Shown piece by piece: positions 8,199 through 16,277 of a stretch of 37,895 nucleotides of DNA. The stretch comes from Gallionella sp. UBA4121 (GTDB lineage Bacteria; Pseudomonadota; Gammaproteobacteria; Burkholderiales; Gallionellaceae), in NCBI GenBank assembly GCA_002381565.1, contig DFWZ01000005.1:43455-81349 (forward strand), in the 5' to 3' direction. A program made the position numbers and the translations under genes. The notes below the pieces were generated by a model, which was not told the DNA's origin, did no database searches, and saw only the letters and a list, made by a program, of their open reading frames with translations. How positions within the stretch are numbered: the stretch's first letter is position 1; each line of letters begins with the position of its first letter.

Positions 8199-8855
8199 AT
8201 GAGCAAACGTTACGATTTGATTGTGTTCGACTGGGACGGCACGGTGATGGATTCCACGGCGATTATCGCGGGATCGATTCAATCCGCGTGCCGTGATCTG
8301 GATCTGACTGTTCCCGACGACGAAGCCGCGCGCCATGTGATCGGTCTGGGGCTGATGCAGGCATTGCGCCATGCCGTGCCGGATGCGCCGGAGGCAATGT
8401 ATGATCCGCTGGTGGCGCGGTATCGCCATCATTTTTTGGCGCAGGATCAGGCGATCCCGTTGTTCGACGGCGCCAGGGAGACGATTGCCGAATTGCACGA
8501 TGCGGGTTATGCGCTGGGCGTTGCAACCGGAAAAAATACGGCGGGATTGAATCGCGCGCTTGAATCTTCAGAGATGAAGCACTACTTTCATGCCACGCGC
8601 ACGGCAGAACAGACTTTTTCAAAGCCGAATCCTGCCATGTTGTTTGAACTGATGGAGGAATTGGCTGTCAGTGCCGAGCGCACCCTGATGGTGGGCGATA
8701 CCACGCACGATGTGTTGCTGGCCCAGAACGCAGGTGTGGATGTGGTGGCGGTTGCCTTTGGCGCACACCCGGCAGAACAGTTGCTGGCGCTGGAACCGCT
8801 GGCGCTGGTGCATGATTTCACGCAATTGCGCGCCTGGTTCAAGGCTAACGCATAA
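8199..8855 (+). CDS. HAD-IA family phosphatase (phosphoglycolate phosphatase-like)
   Basis: 218-aa haloacid dehalogenase hydrolase, probably dephosphorylating a small phosphometabolite in the cytosol. Motif I is VFDWDGTVMDS (nucleophile Asp plus acid/base Asp), motif II is GVATGKN, the motif III lysine is in SKPNPAMLF, and motif IV is MVGDTTHD. A small helical cap (about residues 18-80) places it in subfamily IA with Gph, PpaX and YjjG. This gene commonly sits between rluC and an S49 peptidase in betaproteobacteria; here it keeps the peptidase neighbour, while ndh, brnTA, eamA and rlmM lie between it and rluC. The exact substrate is not predictable. Confidence 0.88.
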   Translation: MSKRYDLIVFDWDGTVMDSTAIIAGSIQSACRDLDLTVPDDEAARHVIGLGLMQALRHAVPDAPEAMYDPLVARYRHHFLAQDQAIPLFDGARETIAELHDAGYALGVATGKNTAGLNRALESSEMKHYFHATRTAEQTFSKPNPAMLFELMEELAVSAERTLMVGDTTHDVLLAQNAGVDVVAVAFGAHPAEQLLALEPLALVHDFTQLRAWFKANA

Positions 8856-8877
8856 CCTGTTTACATTAAGGAATAAA

Positions 8878-9822
8878 ATGTCAGAGCAAAATTGGGAACG
8901 AGATGTGCTGGAGAAGCTGGCGATGTCGGCTGTTCAGGAGCAACGCCGCGCGCGGCACTGGGGGATTTTCTTCAAGGCGCTCACCTTCGCTTACCTTTTT
9001 ATCATCCTGTTTGTCTTCATGGGCTGGTTCGATAAGAGCGAAAGCGCGTTGAATACGGGCAAACACACCGCGCTGGTGGACATGCAGGGAGTGATTTCTG
9101 CTGACAGTGCAGCGAGTGCCGACAATCTGATCCCGAGTTTGCAGGATGCCTTCAAGGACACGGGTACCCAGGGAGTAATCCTGCGCATCAATAGTCCGGG
9201 CGGCAGTCCGGTTCAGGCAGGTCAGATCAACGACGAGATTCGCCGTTTGCGTGCCAAGTATCCGGCCATACCCCTGTATGTGGTGGTCGGAGATGTCTGC
9301 GCGTCCGGTGGCTATTACGTGGCGGCAGCAGCCGACAAGATTTTCGTGGACAAAGCCAGTCTGATCGGCTCCATCGGCGTGTTGATGGATGGCTTCGGTT
9401 TTACCGGAACGATGGAAAAGCTGGGCGTGGAACGTCGTCTGGTGACCGCAGGCGCTAACAAGGGTTTCATGGATCCCTTCTCGACCGTTCGTCCAGACCA
9501 GGAAGAATATGCCAAGCAGATGCTGGCTCAGATACACCAGCAGTTCATCGCGGTGGTCAGGCAGGGTCGCGGCAAGCGTCTGAAGGAAACCCCGGATACC
9601 TTCAGCGGGCTGGTGTGGAACGGTCAGGCAGGCATTGAAATGGGGCTGGCAGATGGCTATGGCAGTGTGGAATCGGTGGCGCGGGATGTCATCAAGGCCG
9701 AAAATATCGTGGACTTCACCGTGAAAGAAGGCTTTGCCGACAGGCTGGCCAAACGCTTCGGTGCAGGTGTGATGAGCGCTGTTGGTCTTTCTACTCAGGG
9801 CAGCGGGATTACGCTGCGTTAA
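8878..9822 (+). CDS. sppA: S49 family peptidase (signal peptide peptidase, SppA-like)
   Basis: Membrane-anchored serine protease that degrades leftover signal peptides and possibly damaged membrane proteins. 314 aa. One membrane segment (about residues 33-50, LTFAYLFIILFVFMGWF) follows a cytosolic N-terminus, so the catalytic domain faces the periplasm. The Ser-Lys dyad is clear: Ser143 in GDVCASGGYY and Lys195 in AGANKGFMDP, spaced 52 residues apart like Ser147/Lys199 of Bacillus SppA. It is the short single-domain form, not the 600-residue tandem form of E. coli. It starts 22 nt after the HAD gene, with AAGGAA upstream, so the two probably share a transcript. Confidence 0.9.
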   Translation: MSEQNWERDVLEKLAMSAVQEQRRARHWGIFFKALTFAYLFIILFVFMGWFDKSESALNTGKHTALVDMQGVISADSAASADNLIPSLQDAFKDTGTQGVILRINSPGGSPVQAGQINDEIRRLRAKYPAIPLYVVVGDVCASGGYYVAAAADKIFVDKASLIGSIGVLMDGFGFTGTMEKLGVERRLVTAGANKGFMDPFSTVRPDQEEYAKQMLAQIHQQFIAVVRQGRGKRLKETPDTFSGLVWNGQAGIEMGLADGYGSVESVARDVIKAENIVDFTVKEGFADRLAKRFGAGVMSAVGLSTQGSGITLR

Positions 9823-9823
9823 C

Positions 9824-9848
9824 CAGGATTCAGGATTCAGGATTCAGG
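9824..9848. repeat. Heptanucleotide tandem repeat (CAGGATT x3.6)
   Basis: Three and a half copies of CAGGATT start 2 nt after the sppA stop codon, in the gap to the convergent tesA end. Similar short arrays sit at the ends of mltG and of the antiporter gene. Confidence 0.7.
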
Positions 9849-9864
9849 AAAGCAGGAAAACAGG

Positions 9865-10479
9865 TCAGCGCAGCAGCGGCTTCAAGGCTTGCAGCACGTT
9901 ATTCATGATGTGGGGTTGTGATGCGGCGGCGGGGTGCAGGTTGTCAGGCTGAAACTGATCCGCGCTCACGCCTTCCAGCAGATACGGCAACAGGCTGACG
10001 CGGTGTTTTGCCGCCAGCCTGGGAAACACGCTTTGAAATTGCGTGATGTAAGGTTCTCCGTAATTGGGCGGGAGTTTCATGCCAACCAGCAGGGTTTTGG
10101 CGCGAGCCTGATTGATTTGTAGCAGAATCTCATTCAGGTTGTCTTCGATATCCGCCGTGCTGAAGCCGCGTAAGCCGTCGTTTGCGCCGAGTTCCACGAT
10201 CACGATCGCCGGACGATATTGTTCCAGCAGACGGGCGATGCGTTGGCGCCCGCCCAGCGAGGTCTCACCGCTGATGCTGGCATTCAGTACTTTGAAATTG
10301 ATCCGGCTGCGATCCAGTTCCTGTTGCAACAGGTATGGCCAGCTTTCTGTGGTTTTGAGGCCGTAGCCCGCCGACAGGCTGTCGCCGAATACCAGTATGT
10401 TTTTTGCAGCGGCCGCCGCCTGAACCGTGACGGGCAGCCATAGCAGTGCAATCAGCAGGATAAATGCAAATGTCGTCAT
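9865..10479 (-). CDS. tesA: SGNH/GDSL esterase, TesA (thioesterase I / lysophospholipase)
   Basis: Periplasmic esterase of broad specificity (acyl-CoA thioester, lysophospholipid and aryl ester hydrolysis). 204 aa from ATG 10479. A signal peptide (MTTFAFILLIALLWLPVTVQAAA) precedes the mature enzyme. Block I is ILVFGDSLSAGYG with nucleophile Ser34, block III is VELGANDGLRG and block V is DNLHPAA with the catalytic Asp/His. The frame is open further upstream, but that part is a translated dispersed repeat, and 10479 puts the signal peptide first. Divergent from ybbA, a pairing also found in E. coli. The leader is made of repeat sequence, and no good ribosome-binding site is visible. Confidence 0.9.
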   Translation of the reverse strand: MTTFAFILLIALLWLPVTVQAAAAAKNILVFGDSLSAGYGLKTTESWPYLLQQELDRSRINFKVLNASISGETSLGGRQRIARLLEQYRPAIVIVELGANDGLRGFSTADIEDNLNEILLQINQARAKTLLVGMKLPPNYGEPYITQFQSVFPRLAAKHRVSLLPYLLEGVSADQFQPDNLHPAAASQPHIMNNVLQALKPLLR

Positions 10480-10493
10480 TCCGGGCTTGTTTC

Positions 10494-10576
10494 GGAAAAC
10501 GAGGCGCTTGTGGCGAATTTCGAGGAACGGCCACCCAGTGTCTTGATTAAACTGGATTCCCGCGCAAGCGGGAATG
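10494..10576. repeat. Dispersed intergenic repeat with dRS3-like core, in the tesA/ybbA gap
   Basis: 10494-10536 repeats the block seen at 3238-3281 (GGAAAACGAGGC, a small stem, TTTCGAGGAACGGCCACCC). Next come TCTTGATTAAACTGG and the perfect 20-mer ATTCCC-GCGCAAGC-GGGAAT (10556-10575). It occupies almost the whole divergent promoter region, so both promoters lie in or beside it. Confidence 0.65.
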
Positions 10577-10612
10577 ACAAAGCCTACATTCTTCGAGGTA
10601 TTAATATTTCTC

Positions 10613-11281
10613 ATGACAGCGATTGTGCAGGCGGTGGGCCTTAGTAAGCAAGTGTTAAGTGGCGATAAGCCCTTGAGCATTTTGTCTGATGCAAATTTTA
10701 CGGTTATGGCGGGCGAGAGTCTTGCTATTGTCGGCGCATCGGGATCCGGAAAATCTACCTTGCTGGGCCTGCTGGCGGGCCTCGATGTGCCGAGCAGTGG
10801 CACCGTGATGTTGAATGGCACTGACCTGTTTGCGCTGGATGAAGATGGGCGCGCCCGCCTGCGCGGCGCATTGGCGGGCTTCGTGTTCCAGTCGTTCCAG
10901 TTATTGCCTGCCTTGAGCGCACTGGAAAACGTCATGCTGCCGCTGGAGTTGCAAGGGGTGGCCGATGCAAGATCACGCGCCGTCGAGTCGCTACGCCAGG
11001 TTGGGCTCACCGCGAGAGCTCATCACCTGCCCAAACACCTCTCCGGCGGAGAGCAGCAGCGCGTAGCGTTAGCCCGCGCATTCGTGGTCCACCCGAAAAT
11101 CCTGTTCGCCGATGAGCCGACCGGCAACCTCGATGCCGAAACAGGATCGCAGGTCATCGATTTGATGTTCGAACTGAATCAGGCACAGGGAACGACGCTG
11201 GTTCTGGTCACCCACGATGAATCTCTGGCCGGGCGCTGCGGTAAACAGTTGCGCCTTTCAGCAGGACGGGTAGTGCAGTGA
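10613..11281 (+). CDS. ybbA: ABC transporter ATP-binding protein YbbA
   Basis: ATPase partner of the YbbP permease, in the MacB/LolD-like (type VII) group that moves lipids or drives mechanotransmission rather than classical import. 222 aa. Walker A is GASGSGKST, the Q-loop is in FVFQSFQLLP, the signature is LSGGEQQRVALARAF, Walker B is ILFADEPTGNLD, and the switch histidine is in LVTHD. The start MTAIVQAVGLSKQ at 10613 is chosen because upstream in-frame residues come from the repeat; GAGG lies rather far upstream (about 14 nt). ybbP follows after 7 nt. Divergent from tesA, as in many proteobacteria. Confidence 0.9.
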   Translation: MTAIVQAVGLSKQVLSGDKPLSILSDANFTVMAGESLAIVGASGSGKSTLLGLLAGLDVPSSGTVMLNGTDLFALDEDGRARLRGALAGFVFQSFQLLPALSALENVMLPLELQGVADARSRAVESLRQVGLTARAHHLPKHLSGGEQQRVALARAFVVHPKILFADEPTGNLDAETGSQVIDLMFELNQAQGTTLVLVTHDESLAGRCGKQLRLSAGRVVQ

Positions 11282-11288
11282 ATATAAA

Positions 11289-13757
11289 ATGAATCTTCTC
11301 CGCCTGTCCCTTAATTTCCTGCGCCGCGACTGGCGGGCAGGGGAGTGGCGCGTATTGCTGCTGGCGCTGGTGCTGGCGGTGGGAAGTCTCGCTACGGTCG
11401 GACTGTTCGCCGACAGGGTGAAGCAGGCGCTGGGTCAGCAGGCGGCCAGTCTGCTGGGCGCGGATCTGCGCATCACGTCGACGCGCCCGATCTCTGCCGA
11501 TTATCGAAAAATGGCCCAGTTGCGCGGCTTGCGCGTGGTAGAGAGCCGCACGTTTCCCAGCATGGTGTCGCATCAGGGGCGGGTGCTGCTGTCCGAGATT
11601 CAGGCGGTGGAGGCGGGTTATCCGCTGCGCGGCAAGATAGAGATCGATGATGGCAGCCTGCATGTGGCTGATGGCATTCCTCTGCCCGGCACAGTGTGGG
11701 CAGATGAGCGCCTGATGCGTCGTCTTGAGCTGCGCGCGGGCGACGAGGTGGGTATCGGGGCGCAGGGGTTCGCTGTTGCCGCGCGCGTTGTAAAGGACGT
11801 GGATCAGTCCATCGGTTTTGCCAGTTTTGCGCCGCGCGTGCTGATGAACGAGGCTGACGTGGCGTCCACCGGATTGCTGCAAGAGGGCAGCCGTATCACC
11901 TATCGTCTGATGATCTCAGGCGATGCGGCGCAAGTGGCGGCGTTGCGCGCTGCGTTGACGCCCAACAACAACGAGAGGCTGGAAGACGTCAGGGACGCGC
12001 GTCCCGAAATACGCACAGCCCTGGAACGCGCCGAACATTTTTTGGGGCTGGCGGCCCTGACAACGGCAATTCTTGCCGGGGTTGCCATTTTGCTTGCCGC
12101 CCGGCGCTATGTGGCGCGCCACCTGGATGGCTGCGCAGTAATGCGTTGTCTGGGTGCGCAGCAGGGGCAGGTACTGGGGCTGTTCCTGTATCAATTTTTG
12201 CTGGCAGGACTGATTGCTGTGCTGGCAGGCTTGTTGCTGGCCTTCGTCACGCAAGCGGCGCTGGTCAACAGCATCATGCCGGATGCAAGCCTGCCGCAAC
12301 CCGGCGTGATGCCGGCAGTCAAGGCGGCGTTGAGCGGCTTTGCCTTGCTGTTCGGCTTCGCGTACATTCCCTTGCTGCAACTGCGCCGCGTGTCGCCGCT
12401 GAGAGTCATGCGCCGCGAGATGGGGTCGCCTGAGGCCGGCGGCTGGCTGATCTACAGTCTGGCAGCGCTGGTGCTGGCTTTGTTGTTTCTGTGGCAGGCG
12501 GGTAGTTTAAGGCTGGGTTTTGCCGTGCTGGGCGGCTTGCTGGCAGGGCTGCTGGTGGCAGGTGGTCTGACGTGGTTGCTGCTGCACGGTCTGGCGCACA
12601 TCGTGGGCAGAAATATAGGCGGGGTGCTCGCGCAGGCGTTCAATAATCTGTCGCGCCACGGCCGCAGCGTGGCGGTGCAGGTGGTGGCGCTCAGTCTGGG
12701 GGGTATGGCTCTGCTGGTGCTGACGTTGGTGCGCGGTGACCTTTTGCAAAGCTGGCAAGGCAAGTTGCCAGTGGATGCGCCCAACCGCTTTGTGGTGAGC
12801 ATACAGCCGGACCAACAGCACGCAATACTGGATTTTTTCGCGCGCGAGAATTTGCCGGCGCCGCAATTGCAGCCGATGGTGAAAGGCCGACTGGTTGCGA
12901 TTAATGATCATGCTGTTAGCGGCGCGAACTATCCGGAACCCAGAGCGCGTGGACTGGTGGAGCGGGAGTTCAATCTTTCCTACTCGGACAAGATGCCGGG
13001 GTGGAACGAACTAGTGCAGGGAAGATGGTGGGCGTCTGGCAGCGATGAAGGTCAACTCTCGGTGGAGGAGGGTATTGCCAAAACCCTGAATATCAAACTC
13101 GGCGATAACCTTTCCTTTGATGTGGCCGGCAGCCGTTTTAAGGCAACTGTGACCAGTCTGCGCAAAGTGCAGTGGGATTCGATGCGGGTGAATTTTTTCG
13201 TCATTGCGACCCCGGGATTGCTGAAAAATTACCCGGCAAACTACCTCACCAGTTTTTACCTGCCGCCTGACAAGATACAGGCCGGCGACGAGTTGGTGCG
13301 CGAGTTTCCCAACCTGCTGGTGATCGATACGGGGGCGGTGATCGCGCAAGTACGCGGTATCATAGAGCAGGTCTCGCAAACGGTCAGCGTGGTGTTCCTG
13401 TTCACCTTGCTCTGTGGGCTGGTGGTGCTCTATGCGGCGTTGCTGGCAACGCAGGACGAGCGTGTGCAGGAGGCCGCGATTCTGCGCACCCTGGGAGCGG
13501 ATAGCGCCTATTTGCGCCGCTTGCATTTGATCGAGTTCGCAGTGATAGGGTTGATCTGCGGTCTGTTTGCGGCGGCCAGTGCGGCTTTGCTGGGTTGGGT
13601 GTTGGCGCGCCATGTTCTTGAGATTCCGTATCGGTCCGGCAGTGCGGTTTGGCTGGTCGGCGTGCTGGGCGGAATGGCGCTGGTGGTGCTGGCAGGCTGG
13701 TTAAATACGCGCAGACTGGGCAAGGAGTCGCCCATGAGCATTTTGCGTGGCGAATAA
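11289..13757 (+). CDS. ybbP: ABC transporter permease YbbP (FtsX-like)
   Basis: Large inner-membrane permease, 822 aa (E. coli about 804). An N-terminal membrane segment (LLLALVLAVGSLATVGLFADRV) leads to a periplasmic domain. A membrane cluster of FtsX type follows at about 250-480 (AALTTAILAGVAILLAARRYVARHLDGCAVMRCLGA), then a second periplasmic domain and a final FtsX cluster (VVFLFTLLCGLVVLYAALLATQDERVQEAAILRTLGA). The duplicated FtsX repeats each carry the R-LGA motif seen in MacB/LolC-like permeases. Its role is unproven; the link to TesA suggests lipid or esterified-compound handling, which is inference. Confidence 0.9.
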   Translation: MNLLRLSLNFLRRDWRAGEWRVLLLALVLAVGSLATVGLFADRVKQALGQQAASLLGADLRITSTRPISADYRKMAQLRGLRVVESRTFPSMVSHQGRVLLSEIQAVEAGYPLRGKIEIDDGSLHVADGIPLPGTVWADERLMRRLELRAGDEVGIGAQGFAVAARVVKDVDQSIGFASFAPRVLMNEADVASTGLLQEGSRITYRLMISGDAAQVAALRAALTPNNNERLEDVRDARPEIRTALERAEHFLGLAALTTAILAGVAILLAARRYVARHLDGCAVMRCLGAQQGQVLGLFLYQFLLAGLIAVLAGLLLAFVTQAALVNSIMPDASLPQPGVMPAVKAALSGFALLFGFAYIPLLQLRRVSPLRVMRREMGSPEAGGWLIYSLAALVLALLFLWQAGSLRLGFAVLGGLLAGLLVAGGLTWLLLHGLAHIVGRNIGGVLAQAFNNLSRHGRSVAVQVVALSLGGMALLVLTLVRGDLLQSWQGKLPVDAPNRFVVSIQPDQQHAILDFFARENLPAPQLQPMVKGRLVAINDHAVSGANYPEPRARGLVEREFNLSYSDKMPGWNELVQGRWWASGSDEGQLSVEEGIAKTLNIKLGDNLSFDVAGSRFKATVTSLRKVQWDSMRVNFFVIATPGLLKNYPANYLTSFYLPPDKIQAGDELVREFPNLLVIDTGAVIAQVRGIIEQVSQTVSVVFLFTLLCGLVVLYAALLATQDERVQEAAILRTLGADSAYLRRLHLIEFAVIGLICGLFAAASAALLGWVLARHVLEIPYRSGSAVWLVGVLGGMALVVLAGWLNTRRLGKESPMSILRGE

Positions 13758-13799
13758 TGGATTGATTAGACTGAAATATTTTTCAATATGCGGATGTAG

Positions 13800-13828
13800 T
13801 TGGGAATTCACGGCAACTTTGATACAAT
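13800..13828 (+). promoter_or_regulatory. acpP promoter (sigma-70 type)
   Basis: TTGGGA at 13800-13805 and TACAAT at 13823-13828, spaced 17 bp, about 40 nt before the acpP ATG. This indicates that the fatty-acid genes are transcribed independently of ybbAP. Confidence 0.7.
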
Positions 13829-13868
13829 CCTATCCGCTTTTTAAACTTACAACAGGGTGGAGTCTCAA

Positions 13869-14102
13869 ATGTCTATTGAACAACGTGTAAAAAAGATCGT
13901 ATCTGAACAGCTTGGTGTAAACGAGACCGAGGTGAAGAACGAGTCTTCATTCGTTAATGATTTGGGTGCTGATTCCCTCGATACCGTTGAACTGGTGATG
14001 GCGCTGGAAGAAGAATTCGAATGCGAAATCCCGGATGAAGATGCAGAAACGATCACTACTGTGCAGCAGGCCATTGATTACGTTCTGGCACATCAAAAGT
14101 AA
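13869..14102 (+). CDS. acpP: Acyl carrier protein
   Basis: Carries growing acyl chains on a phosphopantetheine arm for fatty-acid synthesis in the cytosol. 77 aa, acidic, standard length. The attachment serine is Ser36 in DLGADSLDTVELVM. The start MSIEQRVKKIV at 13869 is preceded by GGTGGAG at good distance; an in-frame codon 12 nt earlier is not needed. fabF follows after 30 nt, the usual acpP-fabF pair. The other genes often found upstream (plsX, fabH, fabD, fabG) are absent; ybbP is upstream instead. Confidence 0.98.
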   Translation: MSIEQRVKKIVSEQLGVNETEVKNESSFVNDLGADSLDTVELVMALEEEFECEIPDEDAETITTVQQAIDYVLAHQK

Positions 14103-14132
14103 TTAGTTTATTTCACTGTCGGCGGAGTTCAT

Positions 14133-15365
14133 TTGTCTAAACGTAGAGTTGTTGTGACCGGACTGGGGATCGTGTCTCCGGTCGGAATTGGTATTCCTGC
14201 TGCCTGGCAAAATATTGTCGCGGGCAAGTCAGGAATAGTCAAAATATCGCATTTCGATGCGAGTCAGTTTGCCAGCCAGATCGCGGGCGAGGTGGTGGAT
14301 TTTGATGTCACACAATACCTGCCTGCCAAGGATGCACGCCGCATGGGGAGATTCATTCATTTCGGGCTGGTGGCCGGGATGGAGGCGTTTGCCGATTCTG
14401 GTCTGGAGGTTACGGAGCAGAATGCGGAACGCATCGGCGTGAACATCGGCTCAGGGATAGGCGGTCTGCCGTCGATCGAGGAAACACACAGCGATTATCT
14501 GGCTGCCGGACCCCGCAAGATTTCACCGTTCTTTATACCAGGCACCATCATCAATATGATTTCCGGAAATCTGTCGGTGATGTATGGATTAAAAGGCCCG
14601 AATCTGGCGATGGTATCCGCCTGCACCACAGGTACGCATTGCATCGGTGAGTCGGCACGCATGATCGAATATGGCGATGCGGATGTGATGATCGCCGGCG
14701 GCTCTGAAGCGACCATCAGCCCGCTGGCAGTAGGTGGTTTTTCATCGGCGCGCGCACTCAGTACGCGCAACGATGATCCGGCGACTGCATGCCGTCCGTG
14801 GGACAAGGACAGGGATGGTTTCGTCATCGGTGAAGGCGCAGGCGCCGTGGTGCTGGAAGAATATGAGCATGCGAAGGCGAGAGGCGCCAGGATTTATGCC
14901 GAGGTGACCGGTTACGGCATGAGCGGGGACGCCTATCACATCACTTCTCCGAACAGCGACGGCCCCAGGCGCAGCATGATCAACGCGCTGAAGAATGCCG
15001 GGTTGAATCCGGAGGATGTGCAGTATGTCAACGCGCATGGCACGTCGACCCCGCTGGGCGACAAGAACGAGACAGATGCGATCAAACTGGCATTTGGCGG
15101 TCACGCCAAAAAGTTGGTGGTGAATTCGACCAAATCCATGACAGGACATTTGTTGGGTGGAGCGGGTGGCGTCGAGTCGATTTTTTCGATACTGGCCATC
15201 CATCACCAGATTTCACCGCCGACCATCAATATCTTCGAGCAGGATCCGGAGTGCGATCTGGACTATTGCGCCAATGAAGCGCGTCCCATGAAAATCAACG
15301 TGGCGATGAACAATAACTTTGGTTTCGGCGGAACCAACGGTACGCTGGTGTTCAGCAAAATTTGA
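14133..15365 (+). CDS. fabF: Beta-ketoacyl-ACP synthase II (TTG start)
   Basis: Condenses malonyl-ACP with acyl-ACP in chain elongation. 410 aa, normal length. The catalytic triad is visible: Cys164 in VSACTTGTHC, His in NAHGTSTPLGD and His in STKSMTGHLLGGAGG. The C-terminal NNNFGFGGTNG loop is also diagnostic. The start codon is TTG at 14133 (SKRRVVVTGLG), preceded by GGCGGAG; no in-frame ATG exists near the conserved N-terminus, so the weak start seems genuine. It may set a lower level of FabF relative to the highly expressed ACP upstream. Confidence 0.96.
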   Translation: MSKRRVVVTGLGIVSPVGIGIPAAWQNIVAGKSGIVKISHFDASQFASQIAGEVVDFDVTQYLPAKDARRMGRFIHFGLVAGMEAFADSGLEVTEQNAERIGVNIGSGIGGLPSIEETHSDYLAAGPRKISPFFIPGTIINMISGNLSVMYGLKGPNLAMVSACTTGTHCIGESARMIEYGDADVMIAGGSEATISPLAVGGFSSARALSTRNDDPATACRPWDKDRDGFVIGEGAGAVVLEEYEHAKARGARIYAEVTGYGMSGDAYHITSPNSDGPRRSMINALKNAGLNPEDVQYVNAHGTSTPLGDKNETDAIKLAFGGHAKKLVVNSTKSMTGHLLGGAGGVESIFSILAIHHQISPPTINIFEQDPECDLDYCANEARPMKINVAMNNNFGFGGTNGTLVFSKI

Positions 15366-15375
15366 CCAAGATTGA

Positions 15376-15450
15376 ATCCGCAGATTACGCAGATTCGCGC
15401 AGATTACAACCAGTTAAGCTTTGCTTCTGATCAGCGTTAATCTGTGGATG
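15376..15450. repeat. Imperfect inverted repeat in the fabF-pabC gap
   Basis: AATCCGCAGATTACGCAGATT and a further CGCAGATTAC on the left, AATCTGTGG on the right. These are the parts of a widespread intergenic repeat (CCGCAGATTA / TAATCTGTGG) able to form a stem with one wobble. It fills the gap and ends just before the pabC start. Confidence 0.5.
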
Positions 15451-15470
15451 ATTTTCATGGTTCAATTTTT

Positions 15471-16277
15471 ATGCTGATCAATGGTGAGCCGGGCAACACA
15501 ATCAGCATCCGTGATCGCGGTTTGCTCTATGGCGACGGGGTGTTCCGCACCCTGCTTGTCAGCAATGGCCAGCCGCAACACTGGCCGCTGCACTATCAAA
15601 AACTTAAACACGACTGCGAAGCGCTGGGTATAGCTTGCCCGGATTTTGACGGCCTTGTTGCCGAGCTGTCCGGTTTGTCGGATGCGCACCCCGACGCCGT
15701 ATTAAAGCTGATCGTCACGCGCGGGCTGTCAGCGCGCGGTTATGCCCCGGTTCCTCAGGCAATGCCGACACACATCTGGGATGTCGCGCCGTTGCCGGAG
15801 TATCCGGAAAGTTACGCTTTGCAGGGCGTGACGCTGCGCCTCTGTGAATTGCGCCTTGGCCATCAGCCGCGTCTTGCCGGAATCAAGCATCTGAATCGGC
15901 TGGAGTCGGTGCTGGCAGCGGCGGAGTGTGCCGATGTGGCCGAAGGGCTTTTGCTGGATTCGGATGGTCATGTGATCGAAGGTGTGCGCAGCAATGTGTT
16001 CCTGATTTTCAATGGGCATCTGATTACGCCGGACTTGTCGCGCTGCGGTGTGGCAGGTGTGCAGCGCGATCGCGTGATGGTCTGTGCACGGCAACAAGGC
16101 ATGCGAATCGAGGTGCGTGATGTCGAGCTGAACGAGTTATTCGCGGCGGATGAGGTGTTCTTGACCAACAGCGTGTTCGGCCTGTGGCCGGTATCCCATT
16201 TCGGACAACGGCGCTGGACGGATTTTAGCCATGCTCAGAAGATACGCGCATGGCTGGAACGATCTGATCATGGGTAA
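15471..16277 (+). CDS. pabC: 4-amino-4-deoxychorismate lyase
   Basis: PLP enzyme that releases pyruvate from aminodeoxychorismate to give p-aminobenzoate for folate synthesis. 268 aa from ATG 15471 (E. coli 269). It belongs to fold-type IV (class IV aminotransferase family): ISIRDRGLLYGDGVFRT at the start, PLP lysine in LAGIKHLNRLESVLA, and LLLDSDGHVIEGVRSNVFL with the conserved Glu and phosphate-binding residues. A GTG start at 15444 is possible but would add residues made of repeat sequence. The ribosome-binding site is weak. Between fabF and mltG it sits in its usual place, and it overlaps mltG by 8 nt. Confidence 0.92.
   Translation: MLINGEPGNTISIRDRGLLYGDGVFRTLLVSNGQPQHWPLHYQKLKHDCEALGIACPDFDGLVAELSGLSDAHPDAVLKLIVTRGLSARGYAPVPQAMPTHIWDVAPLPEYPESYALQGVTLRLCELRLGHQPRLAGIKHLNRLESVLAAAECADVAEGLLLDSDGHVIEGVRSNVFLIFNGHLITPDLSRCGVAGVQRDRVMVCARQQGMRIEVRDVELNELFAADEVFLTNSVFGLWPVSHFGQRRWTDFSHAQKIRAWLERSDHG

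Noticed and set aside
8124..8199. rlmM starting at TTG 8199
   Set aside because: It would overlap the start of the divergent HAD gene; the extra residues do not match the repeat pattern, which begins at the ATG at 8124.
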